The notes under the pieces are model-generated. The model saw nothing but the letters and a program-made list of their open reading frames with translations. It was not told the DNA's origin and searched no databases. A DNA stretch of 14,064 nucleotides from positions 1 to 14,064 of the forward strand of contig WFOJ01000032.1 of the NCBI GenBank assembly GCA_015488125.1, given 5' to 3'. Both the position numbers and the translations under genes were made by a program. Origin of the DNA: Mariprofundaceae bacterium. GTDB lineage: Bacteria; Pseudomonadota; Zetaproteobacteria; Mariprofundales; Mariprofundaceae. Positions 1-5,924 of the stretch are shown in pieces (within the stretch, counting starts at the first letter, position 1; every line of letters starts with the position of its first letter).

Positions 1-14
1 CCCGTGGGGAACAT
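1..14 (-). repeat. Partial leader-distal repeat with altered loop
   Basis: The window begins inside a repeat. Positions 4-14 (GTGGGGAACAT) match repeat positions 19-29, but 1-3 read CCC where the consensus loop has GGT. The visible stem arm is intact and only the loop is changed. It lies at the leader-distal side, where old and degenerate repeats are expected, but the rest of the repeat is outside the window. Confidence 0.75.
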
Positions 15-839
15 AGGATTGCTCTTCAGCCTGTACGACGGCGCAACGGTTCATCCCCACGGGTGTGGGGAACATCTCAGCATCGCGTTATCATTGCGCA
101 AAATGCGCGGTTCATCCCCACGGGTGTGGGGAACATTACCCTGTGCCATCAACATTGACGCACATTGCCGGTTCATCCCCACGGGTGTGGGGAACATAGA
201 AATCACACCACCAGTTGATCCAAAACCGCCGGTTCATCCCCACGGGTGTGGGGAACATCGCAAAACACGCAGAAAAACATTAAACGCTGGCGGTTCATCC
301 CCACGGGTGTGGGGAACATAAATCCTCCTGCGATACATCCAGTTCTTAATGCGGTTCATCCCCACGGGTGTGGGGAACATTCTGATTTGCAGATTGATTG
401 CAAATTGTTGTCCGGTTCATCCCCACGGGTGTGGGGAACATTGGGCGGAGGATCGTGCAGATGCAACTCATCCCGGTTCATCCCCACGGGTGTGGGGAAC
501 ATCATTTGATTGGCGGTGATTATCAATCATGTCGCGGTTCATCCCCACGGGTGTGGGGAACATCTCAGCCCTTGCTTTTTTTGACTCCTTCGTTCCGGTT
601 CATCCCCACGGGTGTGGGGAACATTGCAGCTTAAAGCGATTGAGATCGCATCCGGCCGGTTCATCCCCACGGGTGTGGGGAACATGATATTATCATCCGA
701 GACAGCGTCCATGATTTCGGTTCATCCCCACGGGTGTGGGGAACATTGATATTGCCGCAGACCCAAACAAAATGAAATCGGTTCATCCCCACGGGTGTGG
801 GGAACATAGCAGCGCAGCACATGCGCGCTGCTGACGGCA

Positions 840-868
840 TGGTTCATCCCCACGGGTGTGGGGAACAT
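840..868 (-). repeat. Variant CRISPR repeat, changed at the spacer-facing terminal base
   Basis: This copy matches the consensus except for T instead of C at 840. In the transcribed strand its last base is A instead of G, directly against the spacer at 808-839. In E. coli type I-E that terminal repeat base is known to come from the PAM of the incoming prespacer rather than from the copied repeat. The change is therefore more likely a record of an unusual PAM than a random repeat mutation, though a point mutation cannot be excluded. Confidence 0.9.
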
Positions 869-1478
869 GAGTGGATGCATTTGTCGCGCTCGCATTTCAA
901 CGGTTCATCCCCACGGGTGTGGGGAACATCTATTTCATTCAATAATGCCGGAATAGCAAAACGGTTCATCCCCACGGGTGTGGGGAACATTGAGACAGGA
1001 AAGAAATCAGACGGTTAAAAATCGGTTCATCCCCACGGGTGTGGGGAACATGTTCTCCTCCTCTGGAAAAATTGATTGCGGCACGGTTCATCCCCACGGG
1101 TGTGGGGAACATTGAGATCGGCTATTCGCAGATAACAACGCAACCGGTTCATCCCCACGGGTGTGGGGAACATGCTGCCGGGGCAGCAATATCGACAACA
1201 ATATCCGGTTCATCCCCACGGGTGTGGGGAACATTTTATTTGGCGGGTCTGGGACAACAATAATAGCGGTTCATCCCCACGGGTGTGGGGAACATGATAC
1301 ACGCTGCTGCTCTTCACCGCGCCACATCGGTTCATCCCCACGGGTGTGGGGAACATTTCTTTCTGCAATGCGATTGCGTTTGCGATTTCGGTTCATCCCC
1401 ACGGGTGTGGGGAACATTGTCCCGTCATTTTGGAAGATGCCAACATGGTCGGTTCATCCCCACGGGTGTGGGGAACAT

Positions 1479-1573
1479 ACTTGTCCGTAATCTATTGTAT
1501 TTTATACCAAATTGTAAAGAACAAAAAAGCTACCGAATAATTTTGAGTGTTTTTTGAATTCATCAGCGCAGCT
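1479..1573 (-). promoter_or_regulatory. CRISPR leader
   Basis: This 95-nt AT-rich stretch separates the cas2 stop codon from the first repeat. In type I-E systems the leader sits between cas2 and the array, drives its transcription and positions Cas1-Cas2 integration, usually with help from IHF. On the minus strand it holds A- and T-rich tracts and an extended -10 promoter (separate entry). The plus-strand segment 1489-1501 (AATCTATTGTATT) resembles the IHF consensus with about three mismatches and sits 11-23 nt from the repeat, roughly where the E. coli site lies. That match is weak and only suggestive. Confidence 0.85.
1501..1509 (-). promoter_or_regulatory. Candidate extended -10 promoter of the CRISPR array
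   Basis: The minus strand reads TGGTATAAA here, fitting the TGnTATAAT extended -10 consensus at all but the final base. No strong -35 hexamer lies 16-18 nt upstream; that region is T-rich (AGCTTTTTTGTTC). Extended -10 promoters often lack a good -35. Initiation would fall near 1494 and run leftwards into the repeat ending at 1478, giving a short leader RNA before the first spacer. Confidence 0.5.
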
Positions 1574-1861
1574 CTAATCATCATCAACGGGAAGAAATGA
1601 AACCAGTTTCATACCGTCTATTTCCTCAGGAATACGGCGGTTTTTTCCATAGGTTCGGATGTCAAAGCCGGATTCGTTATTGATGCTCCAGGCCATGACG
1701 ACGTTGCCATCCTCAGCGCCAACTTCGATTTGCTGCCAGATCATTTCACGCACTTTTGCGGAGAATTTTCCCACATAAACACCTGCCCGAACTTCCAGCA
1801 GCCAGACAGCCAAGCGTCCGCGTAATCTTGGTGGCACGTTTTCAGTTACGATGACCAGCAT
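1574..1861 (-). CDS. cas2: Cas2, type I-E spacer-acquisition subunit
   Basis: A 95-residue protein, close to the usual 94-97 for Cas2 of type I-E. It begins MLVIVTENVPPRLRGRLA and contains LLEVRAGVYVG (21-31), GNVVMAWS (52-59) and the C-terminal KLVSFLPV segment, all typical of the E. coli subfamily. Cas2 forms the dimer at the centre of the Cas1-Cas2 integrase that inserts new spacers at the leader end; in this subtype its role is structural. I chose the ATG at 1859-1861 because the homologous sequence begins there. A longer open frame extends upstream, but that part is out of frame over cas1 and looks unlike any Cas protein. The gene overlaps the end of cas1 by 20 nt, suggesting translational coupling, and ends in TAG just before the leader. 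The C-terminal DDD tail extends slightly beyond E. coli Cas2. Confidence 0.96.
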   Translation of the reverse strand: MLVIVTENVPPRLRGRLAVWLLEVRAGVYVGKFSAKVREMIWQQIEVGAEDGNVVMAWSINNESGFDIRTYGKNRRIPEEIDGMKLVSFLPVDDD

Positions 1862-2759
1862 CACCAATACCTGATTTGTTGGGAATAGCCGCTTCAACAA
1901 CGCCTTCTTCTTTGGGTATGTTGATTTCGTCCGCCGCCAGAATTTCTTCAATCGAAGGAATAATGCGGCGCAACAATCTGGTTTTTCGGAACATGTCCCG
2001 ACAGGCATGGCGCACCTCCTGCTCGGGGTCGGATGGATGTTTTGCCGCCACGCGGAAGGCGGCAGGAACGACGGTTTCAAACTTGAACACATCGGCGATA
2101 TCATAAACAAAGGACTGGGGTTTTCCCGTGTGGATAAAACCAATGGCAGGCGCATAACCTGCCGCCAGAATCGCCGCTTCTGTGACACCATAAAGGCAGG
2201 CATTGGCTGCCGACAAGCAACGGTTAGGGACATCACCACTTTCCCATTTTGTGTGGTCATAGTTTCGGCGCGTCCATTTCACGCCATATTGTTTGGCCAG
2301 TAAGGCATAGGTTTTGCGTACCCGTACACCTTCAATGCCACGCAGTTGTTCGATACTTCTTCGCTGCGGCGACGGCTCGCCAAAGCGAATTTCATACATC
2401 TTGCGCACAACTTTTAGTCGTGCCGAATCATCCAGTGCCAGTTTTGCCTGATACAACAAACGATCAGAACGTGCTCCACCAGGCTGCCCTGCGGCATACA
2501 AACGCACGCCGGATTCGCCAACCCAGATCAGCAATGTTCCCGCTCTGGCTGCCAATACCGAGGCTGCATGCGATACCCGCGTTCCCGGTTCCAACATAAT
2601 ACAGGCCAGTCCACCCACGGGAATATGTTTACGCACCCCGTTTTTATCAACCAGCACAAAAGCGCCATCAATCACATCCAGTTCGCCATAACGCAGGAAC
2701 ACAATGGAGTTGCGCTCCTTCATGGCAATGGGTTTTAACGGGGGAAGCATATCATTCAT
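1842..2759 (-). CDS. cas1: Cas1, type I-E CRISPR integrase
   Basis: A 305-residue protein, the same length as E. coli Cas1. With Cas2 it captures about 33-bp DNA fragments and integrates them at the leader-proximal repeat. It keeps the family landmarks: IPVGGLACIMLEPGTRVSHA (46-65), GQPGGARSD (91-99), QLRGIEG (138-144), GYAPAIGFIHTGKP (201-214) and VYDIADV (218-224). The metal-binding catalytic residues appear to be Glu143, His210, Asp220 and Asp223, equivalent to E141, H208, D218 and D221 in E. coli. The ATG at 2759 has AGGA six bases upstream. Unlike the usual I-E order, cas6e does not abut it: 356 nt separate the two genes. The C-terminal tail (about 270-305) is less conserved, and its coding overlaps the start of cas2. 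Confidence 0.97.
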   Translation of the reverse strand: MNDMLPPLKPIAMKERNSIVFLRYGELDVIDGAFVLVDKNGVRKHIPVGGLACIMLEPGTRVSHAASVLAARAGTLLIWVGESGVRLYAAGQPGGARSDRLLYQAKLALDDSARLKVVRKMYEIRFGEPSPQRRSIEQLRGIEGVRVRKTYALLAKQYGVKWTRRNYDHTKWESGDVPNRCLSAANACLYGVTEAAILAAGYAPAIGFIHTGKPQSFVYDIADVFKFETVVPAAFRVAAKHPSDPEQEVRHACRDMFRKTRLLRRIIPSIEEILAADEINIPKEEGVVEAAIPNKSGIGDAGHRN

Positions 2760-3115
2760 GACAAATCCTGTTTATGTCACCATGTTTCTTGCATCCGATC
2801 CGTTTAGTCCGTCACCATCGAATGCTTTTGGCGAATGTCGCCAACAATATTTTCCATCGTCCGTTAATCAGGACTCGCCACACCAGGCGCAAATATTCTC
2901 CGGAATTTGACACACGATAATCACCCCGAAACCAGTGCTATTTTTCATGTAACTTTGATACATCGGACAATAACTCATGGTACCCTCCTTATTTCTATAC
3001 CAGTCTCAAAATATTTCGAATTCGGGATGTAAGTGATCACACTCCATCATGCGTTTCAGCGAAACGCCGCCATTGAATACTGCCCGAGGCGCAGGTTGCG
3101 TGATTTTTTCCAGTG
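2760..3115 (-). other. Intergenic insertion between cas6e and cas1
   Basis: In the standard I-E operon cas6e and cas1 abut or overlap; here 356 nt separate them. The stretch holds the 36-codon ORF at 2868-2978 with a strong ribosome binding site. Upstream of that is an open frame of 38 codons (3006-3122) with no good start. Downstream is a 17-codon ATG frame (2804-2857) with a poor ribosome binding site. I see no terminal inverted repeats, tRNA, extra CRISPR repeat or T-tract terminator. A weak promoter-like pair (TTCGAA, then TATAGA after about 15 nt) precedes the small ORF on the minus strand; I would not rely on it. Confidence 0.7.
2868..2978 (-). CDS. Small cysteine-containing ORF between cas6e and cas1 (36 residues)
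   Basis: I do not recognise this gene. It is a 36-codon reading frame beginning MSYCPMYQ and ending CAWCGES, with cysteines at 4, 23, 30 and 33. The CxxC near the end followed by Gly resembles a zinc-knuckle half, and Cys4 plus Cys23 could complete a metal site, but there is no CxxC at the N-terminus, so this is speculative. The best evidence for translation is the ribosome binding site: AAGGAGG at 2984-2990, five bases before the ATG, as strong as any in the operon. It sits on the same strand as the cas genes, 137 nt after cas6e and 108 nt before cas1. It may be a real accessory small protein, a short leader peptide, or the remnant of a larger gene. Confidence 0.5.
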   Translation of the reverse strand: MSYCPMYQSYMKNSTGFGVIIVCQIPENICAWCGES

Positions 3116-3718
3116 TTACGCTCTACGCACCAGAAGCATGCCGCAGCCGAAAGCTTTGGCTGGTCCCATCCCCTTCTCCCATACATTTGTCATAACTTCA
3201 GCATTAGTGACGTCCAATATTCCTTCAAACAACACAGGGACTACTTTACCCGCACGCCTTCCTTTTCGAAAATACACGGGGGCATGGCGTTGCATGACTA
3301 CTTCCCTGATATTCGCAGCATTTGTCAGTTTTCTTTGCAACCAGTTTGCCTGCTCATCTTCCTTAATTAAGGGAACCCTGCATTTTCCCTGGTTTTTTTT
3401 GTTTTCCTGACCATGTGTATCCGAAATACGTTTACTTGGATTTGCCAAAAGCCGGAAAGAAAGTCGTTGACCTTCTTCGAAGGTTATCGGATACAACTTT
3501 GATGCCAGCACCTTGGCTTGTGCAGAAGCTATAAGTGGTTCAACCGATGATTGCACCAACAGCTGTGCGCCCGCACTAAGGTTGATCGACTCTATATGGT
3601 ATAAAAAGGGAGAAGCTGATCCTCGCTCTACATCTGGAAAAAGCGTCCATAAGGCTCGATGCCATTCATAGGCATTATTCAACTTTCCCGGATGGAGAAA
3701 TACTCTGCTTAAATACAT
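3116..3718 (-). CDS. cas6e: Cas6e, CRISPR RNA endoribonuclease
   Basis: A 200-residue protein matching E. coli CasE (about 199). It cuts the pre-crRNA at the base of each repeat hairpin and stays bound to the 3' stem as a Cascade subunit. It begins MYLSRVFL, has Tyr17 and His20 at the positions of the family's catalytic region (His20 in E. coli), the RCRVPLIKE-like segment CRVPLIKEDEQANWLQRKL, and the C-terminal glycine-rich loop GMGPAKAFGCGMLL that contacts RNA. Two adjacent ATGs are possible. I chose the second (3718) because homologues start MYLS and AAGGAGG then lies four bases upstream rather than one; the alternative start at 3721 adds one Met. The start overlaps the cas5e stop by one base (TGATG), so translation is probably coupled. 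Confidence 0.95.
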   Translation of the reverse strand: MYLSRVFLHPGKLNNAYEWHRALWTLFPDVERGSASPFLYHIESINLSAGAQLLVQSSVEPLIASAQAKVLASKLYPITFEEGQRLSFRLLANPSKRISDTHGQENKKNQGKCRVPLIKEDEQANWLQRKLTNAANIREVVMQRHAPVYFRKGRRAGKVVPVLFEGILDVTNAEVMTNVWEKGMGPAKAFGCGMLLVRRA

Positions 3719-4359
3719 CATCCCTCCTTCGCCGCTGCATGAATATACACGTTGCGCGTGGCAAACTGTCTTTTGCGCGTATAAACTGGTTCGTCACGCA
3801 TACGCCACAAAGCATCGCCTTTGCGCAATCGCTCTTCGCTATAAATCACACCGCCAGCAGGTTCAAGCAAAGCAAATGCCTGCTTAAAATCAACCGCCGA
3901 AATCATCGTATCGAACAATGGACGGGATACAGGGCAAGACCTTCGACCAAGAAAAGGAGTGTAAACAGGTTTTTTCAGCGCCTTCTTGATAGTATCCGGT
4001 GAAAAAACCGCATCTTCGGCAATGTTCAGCAACACGCTATATTTAGCATCGCAAAGGTATTCCCGTCTGGAAACCACAGGGTTAGGATTTGGTTTTCCAT
4101 CGACCTTTCGGGCATCCATAACCGTATGAAAATCCATCATGCGCTCAGGTTGACTATCCATCCGCACCGCCATACGGATGCTTCCTGACAATGCTTCCAT
4201 TCCGGTAGCATCATGACGATCAATACCCAGACATGCCGCCAATATGCCGAGTATGGCACTGCGTGTCGGAATCAATTCACTATGCCGCAAATCCTCATAG
4301 GTATGCCCACCCCAGGCTTGCATTACCCCATGCAATTTGATGGCGAGATAGCTATTCAT
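3718..4359 (-). CDS. cas5: Cas5e, Cascade subunit holding the crRNA 5' handle
   Basis: A 213-residue RAMP protein of the Cas5 family, I-E type. In Cascade it caps the Cas7 backbone and binds the 5' handle of the crRNA. Landmarks are LHGVMQAWG (9-17), IPTRSAILGILAACLGI (30-46), REYLCDA (99-105), YTPFLGRRSCP (133-143), GVIYSEE (170-176) and RQFATRNVY (197-205), all at the expected places for the E. coli protein. The start at 4359 matches where homologues begin and overlaps the cas7e stop by eight bases. The frame is open nine codons further upstream (ATG at 4386 or 4377), but that part lies inside cas7e. No clear Shine-Dalgarno precedes 4359, so reinitiation after cas7e is likely. Confidence 0.94.
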   Translation of the reverse strand: MNSYLAIKLHGVMQAWGGHTYEDLRHSELIPTRSAILGILAACLGIDRHDATGMEALSGSIRMAVRMDSQPERMMDFHTVMDARKVDGKPNPNPVVSRREYLCDAKYSVLLNIAEDAVFSPDTIKKALKKPVYTPFLGRRSCPVSRPLFDTMISAVDFKQAFALLEPAGGVIYSEERLRKGDALWRMRDEPVYTRKRQFATRNVYIHAAAKEG

Positions 4360-5482
4360 GATCACTGCTTTTTGCATCACTCTCAACCCATGCTTCGAGA
4401 TCCCTTAATCGCTTGAAAGTCTCAGCATCATCCGGTTTCTCATCTGAACCCAGTTGAAACAAACCCGTCGCTTCATTCAAACCATAACCCTGGTGCACGG
4501 TACGCCAATAGTTATTCAGCTTTTCAACAGATGCAGAAAGAAACCCATTTTTTGATGACACCGGTTCTTCAAATGCGTTAGCCAACGAAACAGGCTGGTC
4601 ACTGAAGGTTACCAGCGCATAGTCTGCCAGATTATACGCAGCAAAACTTTGTTGCTTGGCTGATGGCACGATTGTCGCCAACATGTGCAACACATGTTTG
4701 GCGATTTCCAGAGCGGCCTTGCGACTGTCTGCTGTTTCTTCTGACTTCATGTCAGTCAATAACCCTAGATTCACTTGCAACTGTTTCAGATTCAGGCTGG
4801 CATAACGATAGAACACACCTGAACTGAATTCCTGCGTATTCAGGTGACCCGCGCCCACTTCACCACCATCCGCAACGAGATCATCCACCGCAGTAAACCA
4901 GTCAATATCTGCATCAACGGCATGGGTGGTAATCGCATGTGCGACAGCCAATGCGCCATCCACACTGGTCATCAAACCGGACGTTGCCATGCGACCTGAC
5001 AGGGCAATATCCTGAGCCTTGGCCAAGGCTTTATTGAATGGACGTGCATCTTTTTCAATCTGCTTTTTTAATTTGTTCACGTTAATATTTTCATCGCTAT
5101 CTGCAATGATCTGACAGAAATAAGCGACCTCTTCTACAGCCCAGGGAGCGACCGCATTTGCGCGCGAATCATCAGATATGCCATCTGTTCCCGAAATCCA
5201 TTCGATAGCCTGGGTAACCTGCTCCGCAGTGAACCGACCTTTCAGAGCTTCCACATACCTGGCTCTGATCATTCCCAGTTCACGAGTTCGATCCGATGGC
5301 AATCCTATATTCGTAGCATAATAATCACTTTTCCGCATAGCCCGTTTCAAACTTTGGCTGGAAATCCGAACGCGGCGAACTCCGCCGAAAATAGCCGATT
5401 TTTGCATATTCATATCATCGCGATTCAAACATGATGGACTGTGAGAAATCAGGATGTGAAAATTGATATAGTTCTTACTCAT
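4352..5482 (-). CDS. cas7e: Cas7e (Cse4), Cascade backbone subunit
   Basis: A 376-residue protein, a little longer than E. coli CasC (363). Six copies normally form the helical backbone that grips the crRNA spacer in Cascade. The N-terminal block LISHSPSCLNRDDMNMQK (11-28), FGGVRRVRISSQSLKRAMRKS (32-52), ALSGRMATSGLMTSVDGA (160-177), AHAITTHAVDADIDWFTAVDDL (181-202) and TQEFSSGVFYRYA (216-228) are diagnostic of the I-E subtype. AAGGAG lies eight bases before the ATG, a good ribosome binding site. It starts 20 nt after the end of cse2 and its stop overlaps cas5e. The extra length is mainly in the middle (about 85-150) and near the C-terminus (340-376, acidic). Confidence 0.96.
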   Translation of the reverse strand: MSKNYINFHILISHSPSCLNRDDMNMQKSAIFGGVRRVRISSQSLKRAMRKSDYYATNIGLPSDRTRELGMIRARYVEALKGRFTAEQVTQAIEWISGTDGISDDSRANAVAPWAVEEVAYFCQIIADSDENINVNKLKKQIEKDARPFNKALAKAQDIALSGRMATSGLMTSVDGALAVAHAITTHAVDADIDWFTAVDDLVADGGEVGAGHLNTQEFSSGVFYRYASLNLKQLQVNLGLLTDMKSEETADSRKAALEIAKHVLHMLATIVPSAKQQSFAAYNLADYALVTFSDQPVSLANAFEEPVSSKNGFLSASVEKLNNYWRTVHQGYGLNEATGLFQLGSDEKPDDAETFKRLRDLEAWVESDAKSSDHE

Positions 5483-5502
5483 GGTTATTCTCCTTCTCTG
5501 GC

Positions 5503-5922
5503 TTATTTTGACTGATTCATGAAAAATTGTTCGAGAATGTGGCGTTTGTGATCATTGTTCCAATAGAATAATTGCTCACCGAATTTCGCCCAGTCCAGCT
5601 GTGGCTCAATCTGTTGCACCAGGCGACGTAACTGGATCAAATCGTTGGGCGGCTCAGAGCGCAACACCTGAAACAACCGCTGTTCGCTCACCTTTCCTTT
5701 ACCTAGCTGCGCACCCAATGAATCGCTGTTGGCAGAATGCTTGACATACGGAAGAAAAAAAGCGACACGTCGATGCCGCATGTCTGTTTCACCAAAAAAC
5801 AATCGATAAAAGACTGGCACCATCGCCACATCATCCGGTGTTGCGCATCGTCGCAATTCTGCTTTTGGGCCATTGCCCAATGCTTCAAAACGATCAACGA
5901 CTTCTTTGAAATTGATGCCCAT
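5503..5922 (-). CDS. cse2: Cse2 (CasB, Cas11e), Cascade small subunit
   Basis: A 139-residue, mostly helical protein with the VFYRLFF (37-43) and FFLPYV (55-60) segments and the C-terminal RHILEQFFMN stretch seen in Cse2/CasB proteins. Two copies normally line the belly of Cascade and stabilise the displaced target strand. E. coli CasB is about 160 residues, so this is a short version, but nothing looks broken. The ATG at 5922 has AAGGAGG six bases upstream, better spaced than the GTG at 5925 that overlaps the cas8e stop. That ribosome binding site lies in the last codons of cas8e (Gln-Gly-Gly). Identity rests partly on position between cas8e and cas7e, since Cse2 diverges quickly. Confidence 0.92.
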   Translation of the reverse strand: MGINFKEVVDRFEALGNGPKAELRRCATPDDVAMVPVFYRLFFGETDMRHRRVAFFLPYVKHSANSDSLGAQLGKGKVSEQRLFQVLRSEPPNDLIQLRRLVQQIEPQLDWAKFGEQLFYWNNDHKRHILEQFFMNQSK

Positions 5923-5924
5923 CA

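Larger units (their letters stand above)
1..1478 (-). CRISPR. Type I-E CRISPR array: 24 full repeats, 24 spacers, continuing past the left edge
   Basis: Complete 29-nt repeats start at 47 and then every 61 nt up to 1450. A partial copy occupies 1-14. Each spacer is exactly 32 nt (15-46, 76-107, and so on to 1418-1449), and I see no two alike. On the plus strand a repeat begins CGGTTCATCCCC and ends GTGGGGAACAT. CCCCAC and GTGGGG form a 6-bp stem around a 4-nt loop. Read on the minus strand it ends GTGGGG-ATGAACCG, matching the E. coli I-E layout in which Cas6e cuts at the base of the stem and leaves an 8-nt 5' handle (here AUGAACCG). Direction is therefore leftwards, and the leader at 1479-1573 agrees. 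By reading, 23 of the 24 full repeats are identical. The repeat at 840-868 differs only at its first plus-strand base (T840). The partial copy at 1-14 differs in its loop. Confidence 0.98.

Noticed and set aside
1489..1501. IHF binding site in the leader
   Set aside because: Position is right, but about three consensus bases differ, so it was not given its own feature.
4..1557. Long plus-strand frames across the array with recurring peptides such as VHPHGCGEH and FIPTGVGNI
   Set aside because: They are translations of the CRISPR repeat. The 61-nt period is not a multiple of three, so the frame rotates at each unit; there are no ribosome sites.
1495..1573. Terminator between cas2 and the array
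   Set aside because: The T-run near 1523-1528 is not preceded by a convincing GC-rich hairpin on the minus strand.
1862..2260. 133-codon upstream extension of the cas2 frame
   Set aside because: It lies out of frame within cas1 and Cas2 homologues begin at MLVIV.
2804..2857. 17-codon frame MENIVGDIRQK... before cas1
   Set aside because: No good ribosome binding site and too short to support without conservation data.
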